This document shows positions 24,954-33,953 of a stretch of 64,000 nucleotides of DNA, piece by piece (within the stretch, counting starts at the first letter, position 1; every line of letters begins with the position of its first letter). Made by a program: the position numbers and the translations under genes. Below the pieces are notes generated by a model. That model was not told the DNA's origin, searched no databases, and was given only the letters and a program-made list of their open reading frames with translations. Origin of the DNA: UBA1181 sp045600225 (GTDB taxonomy: Bacteria > Bacteroidota > Bacteroidia > Bacteroidales > Paludibacteraceae); the NCBI GenBank assembly GCA_045600225.1, contig JAZRXL010000079.1, positions 39,580 to 103,579 of the forward strand, written 5' to 3'.

Positions 24954-26237
24954 TTATCCTAAGAATGAAATCAAGATACCTGCAGCAACGGCAGAACCGA
25001 TAACTCCTGCAACGTTTGATGACATACAGTAGTTAAGCACGTGGTTTCTTGGGTCGTATTTTAAGGCGATGTCGTTAGCTACACGAGAAGCCATTGGCAC
25101 AGCACTCAAACCAGTTGCACCGATAAGTGGATTGATTTTTTTCTTCGAGAAAATGTTCATAATCTTAACCAATAGGATACCACCAAAAATTGAGAATCCA
25201 AATGCGAAGAAACCTCCTGTTACGATACCAATGGTCTTTAGGTTCAAGAATGCCTCTGCTGTCATTGTAGCACCAACTGACAAGCCTAAGAAGATAGTAG
25301 CAGCGTTCATGACACCATTAGATGCAACGTTGAACAAGCGAGATGTGCTATTTCCAACCTCCTTGATTAAGTTACCGAACATCAACATACCTACCAATGA
25401 TACTGCATCAGGAACGATGATTGCAACGATTGTCGTAACAGCGATAGGGAAGATGATCTTCAAAACGCCCATGTTCTTAAACTCTCTTTTTGAAGGGTAC
25501 AACTTGTCTTGCTCCTTCATGTTGATTTTCAACTCTTTCTCTGAACATGTCAATTTAACAACCAATGGTACGATAACTGGTACCAATGCCATGTACGAAT
25601 AAGCTGCAATAGCGATAGGTCCTAACATGTGAGGAGCCAATTTCAATGTGGTAAAGATGGCTGTTGGTCCGTCGGCACCACCGATGATAGCCAAAGAACC
25701 GGCCTCTTGCATTGTGAAGAATTGACTTGCAACCAAAAGAACTGCAAAGATACCAAATTGAGCACCTGCACCAAAGATAGCCAACTTCAAGTTACGCAAC
25801 ATTGGTCCGAAGTCTGTCAATGCACCTACGCCCATAAAGATGATAGGAGGAAGAAGACCTGACTTAATCAATGCATAGTAGATGAAGTTCATGATGCCCA
25901 AGTCGTGAGCAATTTGAGGAAGACCTACTTCGTAGATGTTGTAAGGAATTCCTTCTGCATTGCTCCATACGGTGCCGTCAGCAAAGGTAACTGCATTGTG
26001 ATACAAGATGCCGTTCACTGTTGTGTCAACAGCAGCATATACACCCATACCACCACCAGGGAAGTTTGCAATTAGAACACCAAATGCGATAGGAATAAGC
26101 AAGAGGGGTTCAAAGCCTTTCTTGATACCAAGGTATAACAAGAAGAAGGCTAATGCAATCATGATAAGGTAAGACGGGTTGGCGAAAATATCGCCAAGCG
26201 CTGTCATACCATATATTTTACTTAATATTTCGCCCAT
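24954..26237 (-). CDS. oadB: Na+-translocating decarboxylase subunit beta
   Basis: A 427-residue polytopic inner-membrane protein of the OadB/MmdB/GcdB family, which decarboxylates carboxybiotin and exports Na+. Family landmarks are LLIPIAFGVLIANFPGGGMG near the N-terminus, the reentrant region IIGGADGPTAIFTTLKLAPH with the essential Asp, LIKEVGNSTSRLFNVASNGV, and the C-terminal VPMASRVANDIALKYDPRNH and SSNVAGVIGSAVAAGILISF. It has about ten membrane segments and normal length. It lies 8 nt after oadA and ends at a strong terminator. The beta subunit alone does not fix the substrate; the alpha subunit upstream points to oxaloacetate. Confidence 0.96.
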   Translation of the reverse strand: MGEILSKIYGMTALGDIFANPSYLIMIALAFFLLYLGIKKGFEPLLLIPIAFGVLIANFPGGGMGVYAAVDTTVNGILYHNAVTFADGTVWSNAEGIPYNIYEVGLPQIAHDLGIMNFIYYALIKSGLLPPIIFMGVGALTDFGPMLRNLKLAIFGAGAQFGIFAVLLVASQFFTMQEAGSLAIIGGADGPTAIFTTLKLAPHMLGPIAIAAYSYMALVPVIVPLVVKLTCSEKELKINMKEQDKLYPSKREFKNMGVLKIIFPIAVTTIVAIIVPDAVSLVGMLMFGNLIKEVGNSTSRLFNVASNGVMNAATIFLGLSVGATMTAEAFLNLKTIGIVTGGFFAFGFSIFGGILLVKIMNIFSKKKINPLIGATGLSAVPMASRVANDIALKYDPRNHVLNYCMSSNVAGVIGSAVAAGILISFLG

Positions 26238-26245
26238 AATTCGAA

Positions 26246-28081
26246 TTATTTAATTTTCATTAGAACATCGTCTTCAGAAACAGAAGAACCACTTGTTAAA
26301 CAGATTTCTGTGATAACACCATCCCACTCAGCAGAGATTGCGTTGAAAGTCTTCATTGCTTCTACATAACATACAACTTGACCTTTCTTTACGGTGTCAC
26401 CTACCTTAACGGCTGCGTCTCCAGAGTTCTTTACAAGGTAGAATTTACCTTCCAATGGAGAAGTCAATTCGTTGCCCTCGCCAGGAGCTGCAGATGCTGC
26501 GGCAGCAGAAGGTGCAGCAGCAGATGTTCCATCATTAGCACCAATTGTCACATTGTATTTTACTCCGTTTACATCAACAACAACTGTTTGAGGAAGAGCA
26601 GCACCACCGTTTCCGCTGTTCTTCTTTGCTTTTCTGTCGGCCAAATCTGCTTCAAAGTCTGCTTTTGCCTTGCCAGACTTGTATGCTCTATATTGTTGTG
26701 GGTGCATAGCCAACTCGAACAATTCCTCGTCGTCTTGTCCAAGATCCCAGCCCTCCTTCTTCATCTCCTCGCGGAATGAGTCAAGAGCATCAGGGTAGTT
26801 GCTTTGTGGATCCTCTGTGTGGAATTCACGTCCTTGCTCTTTAGCTTTAGCAACCAATTCAGGAGCCAAAGGACCAGGCAAGTTTCCTGATTTTCCTAAC
26901 ATCATATCCCAAATGTCGTCTGCAATCATTGACCAACGCTCTTTGCCCTTCTCCATTTGCATAACATTCATCAATGCCATGTTCTTTACGTATTGAGAGA
27001 ATGGAGTTACCAAGCATGGGTATCCCATCATAGGCCATACATATTTAACTTCGTCGAACAACTTGATCAACAATTCGTCTTGACTCATCTTAGGCTTTCC
27101 GTTCTTCTCCTTCCACTTGTTTATAGACTCAAGGTTGGTCTCCAAATCTGTCATCAAAGAACCCATCATACCACCAGGCAAACCAGGACCGATAAGCAAA
27201 GAGTTCATTTGACGGTTACGAGAAGGAATATAATAACCCAAGAAATCATCCATCATCTCTTGGATCAATGTGCGAGCCTCCATATATGCCTCCATGTTGA
27301 TCTCTTTAACTTGGAAACCTGCATCTTTCAACATTGCTTGAACTGCAATGATGTCTGCGTGTCCTGTTCCCCAAGAAAGAGGTTCCATACCAACATCAAC
27401 ATAGTCGCAACCAGCCTTACATACTTCAAGGATAGAAGCCATGTTGAAACCAGGTCCTGCGTGACTGTGGTATTGAATTGTGATATCCTTAATAGCTTTG
27501 ATCTTCTTTGTCAATTCGCCAAGAAATACAGGACGACCAATGCCGGCCATATCCTTCAAACAGATTTCGTCGCATCCTGCATCGATAAACTTCTTTGCTA
27601 GGTCAACATAATAATCTACAGTGTGGATAGGGGAACTTGTGATACAAAGAGATGCTTGAGCAATCATGCCAGCCTCTTTTGCATATTTGATAGAAGGAAT
27701 TACGTTGCGTGCGTCGTTCAAACCACAAAAGATACGTGTGATATCAGTACCTTGTGCATGCTTTACTTTGTAGAAAAGTTTACGAACATCGGCAGGAACA
27801 GGACTCATTCTTAAACCGTTAAGTGCACGGTCCAACATATGTGTTTGAATTCCTGCTTCGTGAAAAGGCTTTGTCCATTGACGAACCGCCTTGTTTGGAT
27901 TTTCTCCGAATAGAAGGTTTACTTGCTCAAAACCACCACCGTTAGTTTCTACACGATCAAAACATCCCATCTTGATGATGGCTGGTGCTACTTTTACTAA
28001 TTGGTCAACGCGAGGTACATACTTACCTGCTGCTTGCCACATGTCTCTGAAAACGAGACTGAATTTTACTTCTTTAGCCAT
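26246..28081 (-). CDS. oadA: Oxaloacetate decarboxylase subunit alpha with biotin carrier domain
   Basis: A 611-residue cytoplasmic subunit that transfers CO2 from oxaloacetate to biotin. Residues 1-290 form the carboxyltransferase TIM barrel, with metal-site residues visible as FRD near residue 12, LKDMAG (the Lys that is carbamylated in relatives) and YHSHAG. The helical middle region follows, then an Ala-rich linker and a C-terminal biotinyl domain with VEAMKTFN, where Lys carries biotin. The opening motif reads FRDMWQAAG rather than the LRDAHQS of proteobacterial OadA, a divergence I recall as common in Bacteroidales. Gene order is oadG-oadA-oadB. Pyruvate carboxylase subunit B is an alternative, but the beta and gamma neighbours favour the Na+ pump. 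Confidence 0.93.
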   Translation of the reverse strand: MAKEVKFSLVFRDMWQAAGKYVPRVDQLVKVAPAIIKMGCFDRVETNGGGFEQVNLLFGENPNKAVRQWTKPFHEAGIQTHMLDRALNGLRMSPVPADVRKLFYKVKHAQGTDITRIFCGLNDARNVIPSIKYAKEAGMIAQASLCITSSPIHTVDYYVDLAKKFIDAGCDEICLKDMAGIGRPVFLGELTKKIKAIKDITIQYHSHAGPGFNMASILEVCKAGCDYVDVGMEPLSWGTGHADIIAVQAMLKDAGFQVKEINMEAYMEARTLIQEMMDDFLGYYIPSRNRQMNSLLIGPGLPGGMMGSLMTDLETNLESINKWKEKNGKPKMSQDELLIKLFDEVKYVWPMMGYPCLVTPFSQYVKNMALMNVMQMEKGKERWSMIADDIWDMMLGKSGNLPGPLAPELVAKAKEQGREFHTEDPQSNYPDALDSFREEMKKEGWDLGQDDEELFELAMHPQQYRAYKSGKAKADFEADLADRKAKKNSGNGGAALPQTVVVDVNGVKYNVTIGANDGTSAAAPSAAAASAAPGEGNELTSPLEGKFYLVKNSGDAAVKVGDTVKKGQVVCYVEAMKTFNAISAEWDGVITEICLTSGSSVSEDDVLMKIK

Positions 28082-28096
28082 TTTTGTATTTTGTTT

Positions 28097-28372
28097 TTAT
28101 ATTTTTTCAATTTTATCTGCTTTCGACTTTCCCCCTGTCAATTTGCTAATTGCCATGTTGATGGCCATTGCTACATTGGCATCTACTGCTTGAACTGCAT
28201 TTGAAACAGCAACCTTTGGCTTTTCTTCCTCGGGAGCATACTTGTTAATCAAAAGGATAAGTAAATTTCCTAATAAGATAATGAGAAGCAACACAGAGAA
28301 AACGGTTGCTAATCCAACACCCATGAGTTGTAGGGAATCAGTTAATTGCTTAAATCTGTCAATCTCTTCCAT
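28097..28372 (-). CDS. oadG: Oxaloacetate decarboxylase subunit gamma
   Basis: A 91-residue OadG-family protein. One membrane helix near the N-terminus (LMGVGLATVFSVLLLIILLG, about 17-40) is followed by a cytoplasmic tail with an Ala/Val-rich middle and a basic C-terminus (ISKLTGGKSKADKIEKI). In characterised pumps gamma anchors alpha to beta and helps assembly. It is the first gene of the operon, 15 nt before oadA, and a TAAATTTG element lies about 30 nt upstream. Sequence conservation in this family is low, so the assignment rests on topology, size and position. Confidence 0.9.
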   Translation of the reverse strand: MEEIDRFKQLTDSLQLMGVGLATVFSVLLLIILLGNLLILLINKYAPEEEKPKVAVSNAVQAVDANVAMAINMAISKLTGGKSKADKIEKI

Positions 28373-28402
28373 ATTATATCAATGTTATTTATTTCAAATT
28401 CC

Positions 28403-28410
28403 CAAATTTA
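28403..28410 (-). promoter_or_regulatory. -7 promoter element of oadGAB
   Basis: The minus strand reads TAAATTTGG, matching TAnnTTTG, 31 nt before the oadG start. The -33 element is not evident. Confidence 0.5.
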
Positions 28411-28592
28411 ATTCTTTTTTTTGAAAAGTGTGCTTGTTTTGAATAAAAAAATACATTGTAAATTTAATTTTTATAGAATTTCATCTTTTGTTTATTCTAT
28501 ATTTATACATTTTTATTTTTGCTTCTTGTTTCTTTGAAATGTGAAATTATAAGCCTTGCTTACGTGTACTTTGCAGTTTCTTTTGATTTTAT

Positions 28593-28612
28593 ATATGCAT
28601 AAATATGCAAAA
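28593..28612. repeat. Two 10-bp direct repeats upstream of hisB
   Basis: ATATGCATAA and ATATGCAAAA lie side by side, one helical turn apart, about 40 nt upstream of the hisB promoter element. This fits a regulator binding site. The rest of the 406-bp gap between oadG and hisB (28373-28778) is AT-rich divergent promoter sequence, with no gene or structured RNA that I could see. Confidence 0.35.
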
Positions 28613-28653
28613 TCTTACTTGGGCTATCTGAATGGTTTTATTAAACTTTTTCT

Positions 28654-28661
28654 TATTTTTG
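28654..28661 (+). promoter_or_regulatory. -7 promoter element of hisB
   Basis: TATTTTTGC matches TAnnTTTG; the -33 position holds a T-rich stretch without TTTG. It leaves a leader of about 110 nt before the ATG at 28779. Confidence 0.45.
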
Positions 28662-28778
28662 CATACCCTTATTTGTGGTATGATAATTGCCCTTTCTTCT
28701 TCTTCGCCAGATGTTAAAAGACTCTTGCTAGAAGCAAAAATAAGGTTTGAATTAATAATTGTAGATATTGTATTTGAT

Positions 28779-29909
28779 ATGAAAAATGCTCTTTTTATTG
28801 ATAGAGATGGTACATTGATTGTAGAACCTCCTGTAACATATCAGGTGGATAGATTGGATCAAATGGAGTTTTTGCCAGGTGTGTTGCGTAATCTCTATTT
28901 TATTCGCAAGAATCTTTCGTTTGAATTGGTTATGGTTACCAATCAGGATGGTTTGGGAACTCCCGTTTATCCACAAGAAAACTTCGATACCGTTCAAGGA
29001 AAGATGTTGGAGGTGATGAAAGGAGAAGGAATAGAGTTCGATAACATATTCATCGATAAGTCTTTCCCAGAAGACAAGCTACCTACTCGCAAACCTGGTA
29101 CTGCAATGCTAACATCTTATATGGATGGTTCGTATGATATGAATGCGTCGTATGTAATAGGTGATCGTCTTACGGATGTGATGTTGGCAAAAAATCTCGG
29201 ATGTAAAGCTATCTTAATCGCATCTGATATTGATGAAGCTAAGAAGGCATTGGCAGAAGAGGGCTTGACCGACTCTTGTGCAAAGGTTGCCATTTCGTGG
29301 GATCAGATTTCTGAATTCTTGTTTGCAGGAGAACGTGTTGCTACAGTGCAAAGAACAACCAAGGAGACGGATATCTTCGTGCAAATCAATTTAGATGGGA
29401 CTGGTAAGTGTGATATTTCCTCTGGTTTAGGCTTCTTTGATCATATGTTGGAGCAAATAGGGAAACATTCTGGTTGTGATTTGACGATTCATGTGAAAGG
29501 AGACTTGAATGTCGATGAACATCATACGATAGAGGATACTGCTATTGCATTGGGAGAAGCTTTGCTTCAAGCTCTGGGTAACAAACGTGGTATTGAGCGT
29601 TATGGATATTGCTTGCCTATGGATGAGTGTCTTTGCTCTGTGGCATTGGATTTCGGAGGAAGACCATGGTTGGTTTGGAATGCTGAGTTCAATCGCGAAT
29701 ATGTGGGTGATATGCCTACTGAGATGTTCCTCCATTTCTTTAAATCGTTGAGCGATTCTGCAAAGATGAATTTGAATATCAAGGCCGAAGGAACTAATGA
29801 ACACCATAAGATAGAGGGTATCTTCAAAGCTTTGGCTCGTTCAATCAAGATGGCTATCAAGAGAGATATTTACAAGTATGAGTTGCCTTCTACTAAGGGA
29901 ACTTTATAG
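28779..29909 (+). CDS. hisB: Bifunctional histidinol-phosphatase / imidazoleglycerol-phosphate dehydratase
   Basis: A 376-residue histidine biosynthesis enzyme covering steps 7 and 9. Residues 1-165 are a HAD-type histidinol-phosphatase: IDRDGTL with the nucleophilic Asp, VTNQDGLGT, and the HAD Asp in YVIGDRLTDVMLAKNLGCKA. Residues 185-376 are the dehydratase, with metal-binding signatures GFFDHMLEQIGKHSGCDL, DEHHTIEDTAIALGEAL and, near the end, GTNEHHKIEGIFKALARSIK. The frame can be read back to a GTG or other start at 28632, but the ATG at 28779 begins directly at the HAD motif. hisG, hisD and hisC, which commonly accompany it in Bacteroidales, are not adjacent, so hisB stands alone here. 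A terminator follows at 30033. Confidence 0.95.
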   Translation: MKNALFIDRDGTLIVEPPVTYQVDRLDQMEFLPGVLRNLYFIRKNLSFELVMVTNQDGLGTPVYPQENFDTVQGKMLEVMKGEGIEFDNIFIDKSFPEDKLPTRKPGTAMLTSYMDGSYDMNASYVIGDRLTDVMLAKNLGCKAILIASDIDEAKKALAEEGLTDSCAKVAISWDQISEFLFAGERVATVQRTTKETDIFVQINLDGTGKCDISSGLGFFDHMLEQIGKHSGCDLTIHVKGDLNVDEHHTIEDTAIALGEALLQALGNKRGIERYGYCLPMDECLCSVALDFGGRPWLVWNAEFNREYVGDMPTEMFLHFFKSLSDSAKMNLNIKAEGTNEHHKIEGIFKALARSIKMAIKRDIYKYELPSTKGTL

Positions 29910-30032
29910 GAAAGCTTAGGCGTAGTAATCGAAATATCGGCTACGACAATCAATTACTTGGAAGCAGATTGTCCCTAATGTTTCATTTTGTTTTAAGGTG
30001 AATTGGGGATGTTTTTGTGGGATGAAAACAGC

Positions 30033-30073
30033 AAGAGGGTGCATCAAAACTCTTCATTTTGATACACCCTCTT
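30033..30073. terminator. Bidirectional terminator between hisB and degQ
   Basis: The inverted repeat AAGAGGGTG (30033-30041) with CACCCTCTT (30065-30073) extends inward through further complementary A/T bases and is followed by T6. It serves the convergent hisB and degQ transcripts. Confidence 0.8.
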
Positions 30074-30105
30074 TTTTGTTGATGGGATTTATATATGAAT
30101 AGCTG

Positions 30106-31563
30106 TTAATTCATATCCACAGCATAGTGAACAACCTTGCCATTTGGTAAAAGACCAGAAAGGAAAATAACCTGTTCTTCTGGCTCACTCTTTAGACTTT
30201 TGATAATCTCATTCACATCGTCTACACTGTATACTTTCTGATTGTTGACGCGAAGTATGATGTAACCTTTAGGGACACCTGCTTGTTGGAATCGGCCTCC
30301 TTTGGTTATGTCAGTCACTTGTAAACCATAGTTGATGCCAAGACTGTTTTTTATTTTATCGGATATAGGTGACAGAGTTGCTCCTATCTCTTTACTATCG
30401 ATGTTTTTCACAATGCTTGTGTCTCCCTTCATGTTTTTTAGGGTTACTGTAAAGGTCTCTTGCTTGTTGTTTCTGGTTAGAGTGATTTGTACCTTATCAC
30501 CAGGTCTGAACCTGCTAATCTTCTCTTGTAGTTCTGATACGGTTTTAACCTTGTGTCCAGACACATGGGTGATGATATCGCCCTCTTTTATGCCAGCCTC
30601 TTTTGCTGCACTTTGTTCTCCTACCATAGCAACATAGGCTCCTTCCATTGTCTCTAAATTCTTCTCTTTTGCGAATTCTGCGTCAATGTCACGAATTTGA
30701 ACGCCCAATAGTGCTCTTTGTACTGTTCCGAACTCTTTTAAGTCGGCTACGACCTTGCTCATGATAGATGTAGGAATGGCAAAAGCATAGCCAGAGTAAG
30801 ATCCTGTTTGTGAGGCAATGGCTGCATTGATACCTACCAATTCACCTCTTGTGTTGACAAGGGCACCTCCACTGTTGCCTGGGTTAACGGCTGCATCTGT
30901 TTGTATGAAGGATTCAATCTTCATGTCTCCCGATAGTATGTTGATGTTACGTGCCTTTGCACTTACGATTCCTGCAGTCACTGTTGATGTTAGGTTGAAA
31001 GGATTTCCAACGGCTAGCACCCATTCTCCAACTTTTAGGTCGTCTGAGTTTCCAACAGGTAAGGATGGCAGATCTTCTGCCTCTACTTTTAGCAGTGCAA
31101 GGTCGGTTGTCGGATCTGTACCTACGATTTTAGCTTTAAACTGTCTTTTGTCGTTTAGTACTACACTAACTTGAGATGCACCTTCTACAACATGGTTGTT
31201 GGTTACGATATACCCGTCTTTGGAAAGAATGACGCCCGAGCCTGATGCTTGTCTCTTTTGTGGGGCTTGTTGGTAGTTTCTTTCTCCGAAGAAATACTCC
31301 AAGAAGGGGTCGTTCATCCTCGATTGCTGCATCTCATAGGTGGTCATTACATGAACTACCGCATTGACGGTTCTGTCTGCTGCATAGGTGAAGTCGATTG
31401 GCTCTCCTTCATGCGTGTATGCAGAGTATTGAATAGGGGTTTGCTGAGTCTCTTGGATGATTATCTCCTTTTCGTTTCCGTAGTGTTTCACATAAAAGCA
31501 GGAAACACCAGCACTAACTGCTGCCACAGCCAATAATACACCTAAATCTTTCAAATGTTTCAT
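30106..31563 (-). CDS. degQ: Do/DegQ-type periplasmic serine protease
   Basis: A 485-residue HtrA-family protease and chaperone for envelope protein quality control. An N-terminal anchor or signal (LGVLLAVAAVSAGVSCFYV) precedes the trypsin-like domain with an intact triad: His124 in VTNNHVVEGA, Asp154 in PTTDLALL and Ser231 in NPGNSGGAL. The LA-loop region is short. PDZ1 (about 280-375, AYVAMVGEQSAAKEAGIKEG) and PDZ2 (about 390-480, GGRFQQAGVPKGYIILRVNN) follow. Length is typical of DegP/DegQ. It is transcribed alone; the gap upstream (31564-31756) holds its promoter region with no exact TAnnTTTG match. The symbol is by family; DegP versus DegQ cannot be told from sequence alone. Confidence 0.94.
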   Translation of the reverse strand: MKHLKDLGVLLAVAAVSAGVSCFYVKHYGNEKEIIIQETQQTPIQYSAYTHEGEPIDFTYAADRTVNAVVHVMTTYEMQQSRMNDPFLEYFFGERNYQQAPQKRQASGSGVILSKDGYIVTNNHVVEGASQVSVVLNDKRQFKAKIVGTDPTTDLALLKVEAEDLPSLPVGNSDDLKVGEWVLAVGNPFNLTSTVTAGIVSAKARNINILSGDMKIESFIQTDAAVNPGNSGGALVNTRGELVGINAAIASQTGSYSGYAFAIPTSIMSKVVADLKEFGTVQRALLGVQIRDIDAEFAKEKNLETMEGAYVAMVGEQSAAKEAGIKEGDIITHVSGHKVKTVSELQEKISRFRPGDKVQITLTRNNKQETFTVTLKNMKGDTSIVKNIDSKEIGATLSPISDKIKNSLGINYGLQVTDITKGGRFQQAGVPKGYIILRVNNQKVYSVDDVNEIIKSLKSEPEEQVIFLSGLLPNGKVVHYAVDMN

Positions 31564-31756
31564 GTCTTTTAAATTTAAAGTTAATAATGAAAAAATGAAC
31601 TCTCGTTTCTATTACATTACACGCAAATATTATACATAAATTGTATAGATAAAAGTTCCTTTAATGATGATTAACTACTCAAAGATTGTTTTAACAAAGA
31701 TTAATGAAAAGAACGGCTTTTTTTAGAATGATTAATGCCATTTTGTCATAAAAAAA

Positions 31757-31780
31757 AGAGACACGATTCGTCGTGCCTCT
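31757..31780 (-). terminator. Terminator of the DUF4403 gene
   Basis: On the minus strand a 10-bp stem (one G/U pair, 4-nt loop) is followed directly by a run of at least seven T. It lies about 45 nt after the DUF4403 stop codon. Confidence 0.85.
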
Positions 31781-31825
31781 ACAATATAGCATATCCTATT
31801 TTGATATCGGATTATTCTATTCGGA

Positions 31826-33271
31826 TTATTCTATTCTTACGTTAATTTTGCCGGAAAGAGTTATGCCCACTTTTAATCCAGTAGGGGTTAGGAATATATC
31901 TTCAACTTGCAGATGGTTTAGCATGCCATTCATATACACATTCTCCATGATCTCTTTGTTGAAAAGTTCGTTACGGCTACTTTCCTTCACAAGTGCTATT
32001 TCGTCTTTTATGGAGATGACCAATTGCTCCTCGATCATTTTCTTCAAACCTTTTTTGTAAAATAGATTTACAATTTTTGCCAATACGTTTTTCGTCTGTA
32101 TCCTGTAGTCTACGTCCTTTATTCTTATAGATGATGTTGATGGATCGTAGTAGGGTATGCCTTCCAAATAGATAGTGCCTTTGATAAATCCTTGCACATA
32201 CACTCCAATCATTAGTTTTTCGTTTTGTCCATAGATGTTTAGGCTATCGACAATGATTGAGTGACGCCCCTCTCCGAATCTCTCACCCTTCATTATATCG
32301 TTTGCTATGGAGTCGATTGAGGAATAAGGTATGTCTGCCAATAGATTTACTTTTATCTGCTCATCTGTGGTAGTGTACATTTGGAAACGAGGCATCTTAA
32401 CCTCTTTGGCTTTTGCCTTAGGAGGATTGTCCATGTAGATCTCTGCAAGACATTTGATGCCGATAGTGGTGTTGATCTGACCTTGACTACCAGTGATTGG
32501 CGTAGAATATAAGTTCTTAGGAGTGATTTTTACCCAAGCCTTGTATCCGCTTTCGGATATGTCGATTGGGTCTTGCACAGCCTCCCAAATCTCTTGAGTG
32601 TAACTTTGGAGTGGAATGTATTTCTTTACTGTTTCGTCAACTGTCTTGCTGAGTAGCACTTTGTTATTGTTCAGAATTTTATCGACGAGAGTAGTTATCG
32701 GAATCTCTATCACGCCAAATTTTAACACCGGTTTTTTTATCCATTTATATTCCAAAATCTCCGTCTTTGTGAGTAGATCCCAGTCTTTTGAAAAATTGAT
32801 AGAGGTTTGCATGTCGATGTCGATAGTCGCCTCTAACTCTTGGTCTGTGTGGGTAAATCCCAGTCCAAACCTCTTCTTGATCCAGATCTTAACTGGCACT
32901 TTGTATTTCAATATGTTCTCATCATACGATATTTTAAAATCGTGCTCCTTCCAAGCTCGGATCATTAAACTATCATCTTTGATATTGTTGTCTTCGTACA
33001 ACAAACCACTGAAGTTTTCGTTAAGCTTCTTTTCTAGTAGGGAGACATTGATGCTGATAGGTATGTGTAGCGTAGATTCTTTTGGAGTGTAGACAACCTC
33101 TTCGTACGATTCTTCTGGTTTCTCCTCATAGATTATGGAGTCTGCTGACAAAGAGTCGGTCAATTGGGCAACCAATTCTGCATCTTCAATTATAATCTCC
33201 TCAACCTTTCTTTTCGCATTGGCGGTTTGTATGAGAAGCAGTGCGATGAATATAAGCCTTAATGTTTTCAT
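31826..33271 (-). CDS. DUF4403 family exported protein
   Basis: A 481-residue protein with a signal peptide (LRLIFIALLLIQTANAKR) and an acidic stretch, followed by the DUF4403 domain over most of the remaining length (LHIPISINVSLLEKKLNENF; YKVPVKIWIKKRFGLGFTHT; KPVLKFGVIEIPITTLVDKI). DUF4403 proteins consist of two related beta-rich halves that resemble lipid-binding TULIP/BPI-like folds; a role in envelope lipid handling is possible but unproven. The C-terminus ends in KVGITLSGKINVRIE. It is divergent from the DUF3109 gene, with about 90 bp between the start codons, and has its own terminator. Confidence 0.82.
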   Translation of the reverse strand: MKTLRLIFIALLLIQTANAKRKVEEIIIEDAELVAQLTDSLSADSIIYEEKPEESYEEVVYTPKESTLHIPISINVSLLEKKLNENFSGLLYEDNNIKDDSLMIRAWKEHDFKISYDENILKYKVPVKIWIKKRFGLGFTHTDQELEATIDIDMQTSINFSKDWDLLTKTEILEYKWIKKPVLKFGVIEIPITTLVDKILNNNKVLLSKTVDETVKKYIPLQSYTQEIWEAVQDPIDISESGYKAWVKITPKNLYSTPITGSQGQINTTIGIKCLAEIYMDNPPKAKAKEVKMPRFQMYTTTDEQIKVNLLADIPYSSIDSIANDIMKGERFGEGRHSIIVDSLNIYGQNEKLMIGVYVQGFIKGTIYLEGIPYYDPSTSSIRIKDVDYRIQTKNVLAKIVNLFYKKGLKKMIEEQLVISIKDEIALVKESSRNELFNKEIMENVYMNGMLNHLQVEDIFLTPTGLKVGITLSGKINVRIE

Positions 33272-33333
33272 ATTGTCTACTTTAAATCAACTGCGAAATT
33301 ATTGAAAGTTTTTATAAAACGACAAAATTTAAC

Positions 33334-33341
33334 TAATTTTG
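33334..33341 (+). promoter_or_regulatory. -7 promoter element for DUF3109-M16
   Basis: TAATTTTGC matches TAnnTTTG; the ATG at 33365 is 23 nt downstream. This position rules out the upstream in-frame start at 33302. Confidence 0.5.
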
Positions 33342-33364
33342 CGACACTTAAAATTTGTGAAGTT

Positions 33365-33949
33365 ATGATGATTCAAATAGACGATACGATAATATCGACC
33401 GACATGTTTGATAAACAGTTCTGCTGTGATCTGACATGTTGCAAAGGAGAGTGTTGCATAGAGGGAGATTCAGGAGCGCCATTGGAAGAAAAGGAGGTGG
33501 CTATTTTGGAAGAGATACTCCCTGCCGTATGGAATGATTTGTCGCCTGTTTCGCAAGATGTAATTAACAAACAAGGTGTTTCTTATGTGGACATTGAGGG
33601 TGATAGGGTAACCTCTATTGTGAATGGCGGGGAGTGCGTATTTTCGTATGTGGATGAAGATGGAGTATGTAAATGTTCCATAGAAAAAGCCTATAGGGAA
33701 GGTAAGATTGATTTCTATAAACCTATATCATGCCACTTGTATCCTGTTCGTTTAGAGAATTTGAGTAATGGAACAGTAGCTATCAATATACACAGATGGA
33801 AAGTGTGTCAGGCTGCCTTCGAGTTGGGAAAGAAGTTAGGTATGCCAGTGTACCGTTTTCTTAAAGAACCATTGATACGCAGGTTTGGTGCGGAGTGGTA
33901 TGAGAAGGTCTGTGTTGCTGCAGAAGAAATTGAAAAGATAAAGCGTTGA
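33365..33949 (+). CDS. DUF3109 Cys-rich protein, putative metal or Fe-S binding
   Basis: A 194-residue cytoplasmic protein of the DUF3109 family, related to YkgJ-type Cys-cluster proteins. Near the N-terminus is the motif FCCDLTCCKGECCIEGDSGA with six cysteines; further cysteines occur in GGECVFSY, VCKCSIEKAY, ISCHLYPVR and WKVCQAAF. The spacing suggests a bound zinc ion or Fe-S cluster. The function of the family is unknown. A longer frame starts at 33302, but the promoter element at 33334-33341 favours ATG 33365 (or 33368). The M16 peptidase gene starts 4 nt after the stop, so the two are co-expressed. Confidence 0.85.
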   Translation: MMIQIDDTIISTDMFDKQFCCDLTCCKGECCIEGDSGAPLEEKEVAILEEILPAVWNDLSPVSQDVINKQGVSYVDIEGDRVTSIVNGGECVFSYVDEDGVCKCSIEKAYREGKIDFYKPISCHLYPVRLENLSNGTVAINIHRWKVCQAAFELGKKLGMPVYRFLKEPLIRRFGAEWYEKVCVAAEEIEKIKR

Positions 33950-33953
33950 GGCT

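Noticed and set aside
28632..28778. A 49-residue N-terminal extension of HisB
   Set aside because: It covers the promoter region, and the HAD motif begins directly after the ATG at 28779.
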